This document shows, piece after piece, positions 60,029 to 64,000 of a stretch of 64,000 nt of DNA. Source of the DNA: Austwickia sp. (GTDB lineage: Bacteria; Actinomycetota; Actinomycetes; Actinomycetales; Dermatophilaceae). The position numbers were made by a program, and so were the translations under genes. The notes beneath the pieces were generated by a model, which did no database searches, was not told the DNA's origin, and was given only the letters and a program-made list of their open reading frames with translations. Numbering within the stretch: position 1 is the stretch's first letter; each line of letters opens with the position of its first letter. The stretch covers positions 62,001 through 126,000 of the forward strand of contig CP064985.1 in NCBI GenBank assembly GCA_016699675.1. Reading direction: 5' to 3'.

Positions 60029-61831
60029 ATGTCCTCCGAAGCTCCCACGCGCTGGCGTCGCCCCGTCCCCCTGATCGGCGATACGACGAGCGCCCGGGAT
60101 CGGGCCGACGCGCCGGACGGCTGGGCGATGGGCGATCAGGTGGCCGAGCATCTCGCGCGCGTCGTGGCGGCGCGGCGCGACATCCGCCGATATCGCCCCG
60201 ATCCCGTCCCGGACGAGCTGCTCCGCCGGGTGATCGAGGCCGGCCACCTCGGACCGTCCGTGGGACACAGCCAGCCGTGGCGATTCGTCGTGGTGACCGA
60301 CCCCGCCACCCGGGACCGGGCTGCGGCCATGGCGGATGCGCTGCGCCTCGAACAGGCCGCCACGTTCGCGCCGGATCGGGCCCAGCGGCTGCTGGACCTC
60401 AAGCTGGAGGGGCTGCGCGAGGCGCCGCTGGGGATCGTCGTGGCCTGCGATCGGCGGACCCCCGCCGCGGGGGTGTTGGGGCGCGCTACGTTCCCCGACG
60501 CGGACCTGTGGTCCTGTGCGTGTGCTATCGAGAACATGTGGCTGACCGCCCGAGCGCTCGGCCTCGGCATGGGCTGGGTGACCCTGTTCCGCCCGGACGA
60601 GCTGGCCCGCTTGCTGCAGTTGCCGCCGGGGGTGGAGACCCTCGGTTGGCTCTGCCTCGGCTGGCCGGACGAGCGACCCCCGGAGCCCGGCCTGCAACGC
60701 GCCGCTTGGAGCAAGCGGCTCCCGCTCGACGAGGTGATCCTGGCCGATCGCTGGCCGAGCGAGGCGGACCCGGTCGCGCCCGCCAACCACGTCAAGGCGC
60801 CGGATCAGGCCCACGTCGTGGCGGCGACGGACGGCGCCGACGACCTGCTCTCGCCGCCCGGTTCGCTCGGCGTCCTCGATCGGGCGTTGGATCGCGTGGT
60901 CGCGGCCGGCGCCGCGGCCAGCACGACCGGCACCCTGGTTCTCGTCGGCGCCGACCATCCGGTGGCCGCCTTGGGCGTCTCGGCGTACCCGGTGTCCGTC
61001 ACCCGCGAGGTCCTGGCCGCGTCGGTGGCGGGGGTCGGCGTGGGCGCGGCGACCGCGACCGGCGCCGGACTGGCCTGCGTGGTGGTGGACGCCGGCGTCG
61101 CCGGGCCGCCCGTGCCGGGCAGCTCGGATCTGCGCCCGGCTCCCGACGTATGGCGTGGTGATCTGGCGACGACCGACGCGCTGCCGCACGCCGAGGTGCG
61201 GCGACTGGTGGCCGCCGGCCGCGACATCGGGCGGCGGGCTGCGACCACCGGGCTGGTGATCCTCGGCGAGGTGGGGGTCGGCAACACCACGGTGGCGGCC
61301 GCGCTGACCTGCGCGGTGCTGGGCGCTGACCCGCAGGACGCCGTCGGCCTCGGCGCCGGGGCCGACGCGGCGATCCTGGCGCGCAAGGTCGAGGTGGTGG
61401 CCGATGGGTTGGCCCGCCTGCGGGACGCGGGGCGGCTTCCGGGCGGCGACGTGCCGGTCGATGCGGAGGACCTGCTCGCGGGGCTGGGCGGCCCCGAGTT
61501 CGCCGTGCTGGTGGGGGTCGTGCTCGGCGCCGCGGAGGGCAGGGCGGCCGTGGTCCTGGACGGGCTGGCAACCAGCGTGCCGGCACTGCTGGCGCGCTCG
61601 CTGGAACCCGCCGTGCACGCCTACCTCGTGGCCGGGCAGCGCAGCAGGGAACGCGCCCACGCGCTGGTGCTGCGCGAGCTCGGGCTGGAACCGCTGCTCG
61701 CCCTGCGGCTGCGCGCCGGCGAGGGGGTCGGGGCGTGTCTGGCGGCGAGCCTGCTGCTGCAGGGCCTGCGCGTCCGCCGGGTCGCGGCCCGGACGCGACG
61801 GGAGGAAGCCCCCGCCGCATCGTCGTCCTGA
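60029..61831 (+). CDS. BluB-CobT fusion: DMB synthase and DMB phosphoribosyltransferase
   Basis: Predicted to make 5,6-dimethylbenzimidazole from FMN and activate it with NaMN for B12. It is 600 residues. Residues about 40-245 are BluB (ARRDIRRYRPDPV with Asp51, SQPWRFVVVTD, LPLDEVILADRW); the GWVS motif reads GWVT (Thr185). Residues about 265-600 are CobT-like: PPGSLGVLDRA, ADHPVAALGVSAYP, GEVGVGNTT (413-421), VVLDGLATS, RAGEGVGACLA. The usual GGAAIN is missing, and HxSAEPGH reads QRSRERAH. Both domains are therefore divergent. The other B12 genes are not in the window. Confidence 0.88.
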   Translation: MSSEAPTRWRRPVPLIGDTTSARDRADAPDGWAMGDQVAEHLARVVAARRDIRRYRPDPVPDELLRRVIEAGHLGPSVGHSQPWRFVVVTDPATRDRAAAMADALRLEQAATFAPDRAQRLLDLKLEGLREAPLGIVVACDRRTPAAGVLGRATFPDADLWSCACAIENMWLTARALGLGMGWVTLFRPDELARLLQLPPGVETLGWLCLGWPDERPPEPGLQRAAWSKRLPLDEVILADRWPSEADPVAPANHVKAPDQAHVVAATDGADDLLSPPGSLGVLDRALDRVVAAGAAASTTGTLVLVGADHPVAALGVSAYPVSVTREVLAASVAGVGVGAATATGAGLACVVVDAGVAGPPVPGSSDLRPAPDVWRGDLATTDALPHAEVRRLVAAGRDIGRRAATTGLVILGEVGVGNTTVAAALTCAVLGADPQDAVGLGAGADAAILARKVEVVADGLARLRDAGRLPGGDVPVDAEDLLAGLGGPEFAVLVGVVLGAAEGRAAVVLDGLATSVPALLARSLEPAVHAYLVAGQRSRERAHALVLRELGLEPLLALRLRAGEGVGACLAASLLLQGLRVRRVAARTRREEAPAASSS

Positions 61832-61890
61832 GCAGGGGCGACGTCGTCGGTCGATGACGGGCGCCATCGTTCTCCCGACGACGGGGGCGG

Positions 61891-62679
61891 TCAGAGCACG
61901 CCGTACTGGCGCAGCACGTCGTACCCGATCTTCACGATGAACGCGGAGACCACGAGGATGAACACGGCGCGGATGAAGCCGTGGCCGCGGGCGACGGCGG
62001 TGCGCGCGCCCAGGTAGCCGCCCGCCGCGTTGGCCAACCCCATCGGGAGGCCGATCTTCCAGACCACCGCGCCGCCGGCGACGAACACGACCAGGGCCGC
62101 GATGTTGGTCGCCAGGTTGCCGAGCTTGGCCAGCGCGGTCCCCTCCAGGAACGCGAAGCCCAGGACGCCGACCAGCAGGAACACGAAGAACGAGCCGGTA
62201 CCGGGGCCGAGCGCCCCATCCCAGACCCCGACGCCCAGGCCGATCGCGGCCGCGCCGGCGGTGTGCCGGCGGCCGGTGTGGCGCAGCGCCTGGACCTGGC
62301 CGAGGGATGGCTTGAGCAGGGTGTAGGCCCCGACCCCGATGAGCACCGCGAGGATCAGCGGGTTGAACGCCGCCTTCGGGATGTGCGCCGCGATCACCGC
62401 ACCCGCGGCCGATCCCGCCAGCGCGCCCAGCACCAGCGGCAGCGCCGTCCGCAGGTCCGGCTTCACCCGGCGCAGGTAGGTGGCCGAGCTCACCGCTGTC
62501 CCGCACACAGAGGCGAGCTTGTTGGTGGCGAGGAGCTGGACCGGTACGGCGTGCGGGAACGCCACCACGAACGCCGGCAGCTGGATGAGGCCGCCGCCGC
62601 CCACGACCGCGTCGACGTATCCCGCGAGAAAGGCGGCGGCGATCAGGATCGCCATGGTCACCAGGGAGGCCTCGTCCAC
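61891..62679 (-). CDS. TSUP (TauE/SafE) family anion exporter
   Basis: 262 residues with about eight membrane helices; family members move sulfite, sulfonates or other organic anions. The signatures AGYVDAVVGGGGLIQLPAF near the start and GVWDGALGPGTGSFFVFLLV in the second half are the two TSUP repeats. The GTG at 62679 is chosen because TATGGT lies six bases before it; an ATG at 62655 is the next choice. It is convergent with the BluB-CobT gene (59 bases) and divergent from the permease gene. Confidence 0.92.
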   Translation of the reverse strand: MDEASLVTMAILIAAAFLAGYVDAVVGGGGLIQLPAFVVAFPHAVPVQLLATNKLASVCGTAVSSATYLRRVKPDLRTALPLVLGALAGSAAGAVIAAHIPKAAFNPLILAVLIGVGAYTLLKPSLGQVQALRHTGRRHTAGAAAIGLGVGVWDGALGPGTGSFFVFLLVGVLGFAFLEGTALAKLGNLATNIAALVVFVAGGAVVWKIGLPMGLANAAGGYLGARTAVARGHGFIRAVFILVVSAFIVKIGYDVLRQYGVL

Positions 62680-62685
62680 CCGGAC

Positions 62686-62691
62686 ACCATA
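62686..62691 (-). promoter_or_regulatory. -10 box, leaderless start at 62679
   Basis: TATGGT on the minus strand, six bases before the GTG of the TSUP gene; the same hexamer and distance as at 37288-37293. Confidence 0.55.
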
Positions 62692-62989
62692 GTCAGCGGC
62701 GGGGCGGGTCTCTGGGCGACCACCGCCAGACGTGGGAAGGAGACTTTGCCCAGCGTTGGTCAGACATCGGCCGTTCCTGGCGGAGCGGTGCCGGCGTCTC
62801 CTCGCCGCCGCCGGGCCCTCCTGAGGCCCAACGACTTCCGCGAGTCTCCGGCGCCCACCGAGGCTGAGCGGCCATCCTGTGGGGGAACCAGCAGCCGCGA
62901 CCACCCCGCCGATAGGCGACCTAAGTCCCTGGCCGGTCTTCGAGACCCACGCCAGAGTTCTCGCGATACCCCTCTCGGAAGGCACTCCT
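62692..62989 (+). other. Divergent intergenic region with leader hairpin
   Basis: No gene is supported in the gap of about 310 bp between the TSUP and permease starts. Near the permease start a compound hairpin is seen: CTGGC (62929-62933) with GCCAG (62951-62955) and, inside, GGTCT (62935-62939) with AGACC (62943-62947). It ends 34 bases before the ATG. I compared it by memory with purine, xanthine, guanidine and c-di-AMP riboswitches and found no full match. Confidence 0.45.
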
Positions 62990-64000
62990 ATGAGCACTAT
63001 TGCCGAGCCGGCGCCCGCGTCCGGGGTCCACCCCGTCGACGAGGTGCTGCCGGCGGCGAAGCTGGCCATCTACGGCCTGCAGCACGTCCTCGCGTTCTAC
63101 GCGGGCGCGGTCATCGTGCCGATCCTGCTCGCCAGCGCGATCGGCCTGGACACCGAGACCCTGATCCACCTCATCAACGCCGACCTGTTGACGTGCGGGA
63201 TCGCGTCGATCATCCAGTCGGTCGGGTTCTGGAAGGTCGGCGTCCGGTTGCCCCTGCTGCAGGGCGTGACCTTCACCGCCGTGTCGCCGATGATCGCCAT
63301 CGGCCTGTCGCAGGGCGGGGGTCGCGAGTCGCTGCCCTACATCTACGGCTCGGTCATCGTCGCGGGCCTGTTCACCTTCCTCATCGCCCCGTACTTCGCC
63401 AAGCTCATCCGGTTCTTCCCGCCGGTCGTGACCGGCAGCGTCATCACCATCATCGGGGTGGCCCTGCTCCCCGTGGCGGCCAACGACGCGATCATGGCCG
63501 CCCCCGACCCCAACCGGAACTTCGTCCAGATCGGCGTGCCCGCCGACCAGATCGCCGTGCGTAGCATCCTGTACGCCGTCGGAACCCTCCTCTTCATCGT
63601 GTTCCTGCAGCGCTTCTTCAAGGGCTTCCTGGGCACCATCGCGGTCCTGCTCGGCCTGGTCGGCGGCACCTTGGTCGCATGGCTGCTCGGCGACGCGCAC
63701 TTCGACGCGATCGCCAGCTCGTCCTGGGTCGGGGTGACGACCCCGTTCTACTTCGGGATCCCGAAGTTCGCCTTCGCCGCGGTCGTCTCGATGGTCGTCG
63801 TCATGCTCATCACCGCGGTGGAGACCACCGGCGACGTCTTCGCCACCGGGGAGATCGTCGAGAAGAAGATCGAGTCCGAGGACATCGCGCGGGCCCTGCG
63901 CGCCGATGGCCTGGCCACGACGCTCGGCGGCGTGCTCAACAGCTTCCCCTACACCTGCTTCGCCGAGAACGTCGGCCTCGTCCGGCTCACCCGGATCAAG
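62990..64000 (+). CDS. NCS2 family nucleobase permease (xanthine/urate type), 5' part
   Basis: Proton or sodium symporter for purines or uric acid. The first 337 residues are in the window; the gene continues past the right edge. About ten membrane helices are visible. Family blocks are LQHVLAFYAGAVIVPILLA at the start, GVTFTAVSPMIAIG, FPPVVTGSVITIIGVALLPV, AVETTGDVFA (transport Glu) and the motif AENVGLVRLTRIK at the edge, which resembles xanthine/urate carriers more than UraA. The ATG at 62990 has GGAAGG about eight bases upstream. Confidence 0.93.
   Translation, partial: MSTIAEPAPASGVHPVDEVLPAAKLAIYGLQHVLAFYAGAVIVPILLASAIGLDTETLIHLINADLLTCGIASIIQSVGFWKVGVRLPLLQGVTFTAVSPMIAIGLSQGGGRESLPYIYGSVIVAGLFTFLIAPYFAKLIRFFPPVVTGSVITIIGVALLPVAANDAIMAAPDPNRNFVQIGVPADQIAVRSILYAVGTLLFIVFLQRFFKGFLGTIAVLLGLVGGTLVAWLLGDAHFDAIASSSWVGVTTPFYFGIPKFAFAAVVSMVVVMLITAVETTGDVFATGEIVEKKIESEDIARALRADGLATTLGGVLNSFPYTCFAENVGLVRLTRIK

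Noticed and set aside
62692..62989. Known riboswitch class (purine, xanthine, guanidine or c-di-AMP) before the permease
   Set aside because: A GGGGGAACCA stretch faintly resembles the c-di-AMP class, but the remaining conserved blocks could not be found. It is kept only as an unclassified hairpin.

Overview
The window is very GC-rich and densely packed, and its gene order is that of an actinobacterium. It combines the division/cell-wall (dcw) cluster, the rne-rplU-rpmA-obg-proB-proA-nadD-rsfS block and the rimP-nusA-ylxR-infB-rbfA-truB-ribF block. The MurE DNPR motif (meso-diaminopimelate type), many GTG starts and many promoter -10 boxes placed 6-8 bases before a start codon (leaderless genes) fit this. 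A member of the Micrococcales, near Dermatophilaceae/Intrasporangiaceae, is my best guess from content; genus and species cannot be read from the sequence.

Layout. 1-9009, minus strand: mraZ, rsmH, an ftsL-like gene, ftsI, murE, murF, mraY and the 5' part of murD, mostly overlapping by four bases. 9010-9455: control region with GTGGAG repeats over the mraZ promoter and a second array facing the other way. 9456-14551, plus: moxR, a DUF58 protein and a membrane transglutaminase. 14556-14676: terminator and tRNA-Ala. 14810-16878, minus: histidine phosphatase, rsfS, nadD and a small membrane protein. 16991-18055, plus: glycosyltransferase. 18040-28292, minus: a GNAT-ProA fusion gene, proB, a hypothetical gene, obg, rpmA, rplU, rne and a DUF2344 gene. 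28425-31391, plus: an ABC exporter pair and an RCC1-repeat protein, which separate the DUF2344 gene from its usual partner, the radical SAM gene at 32502-34457. 34574-44036, minus: DUF4442 protein, small membrane protein, ribF, ASCH protein, truB, rbfA, infB, ylxR, nusA, rimP.

44211 onward is accessory and mostly plus strand: ferritin-like lipoprotein, His-rich membrane protein, copper chaperone, Tat-exported DyP peroxidase, antibiotic-kinase-like gene, thiol peroxidase, stand-alone NIF3-insert-like protein, exported serpin, a ParE-type toxin-antitoxin pair (minus), and a DUF255 thioredoxin/glycosidase-like protein. A minus-strand flavin electron-transfer set follows (ferric-reductase-like protein, FMN-binding protein, ApbE, then MmcQ), then amylosucrase, a BluB-CobT fusion for the lower ligand of B12, a TauE/SafE exporter (minus) and the 5' part of a purine/urate-type permease.

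The core blocks supply peptidoglycan precursors, division septum synthesis, translation factors and proline synthesis. The accessory part is weighted towards envelope redox chemistry (copper, heme, flavin) and peroxide defence. The points most worth a second look are the GNAT-ProA fusion, the divergent BluB-CobT fusion, the MraZ-box-like array in front of moxR, the ABC/RCC1 insertion, and the serpin with a 64-bp palindrome and 18-bp tandem repeats upstream.
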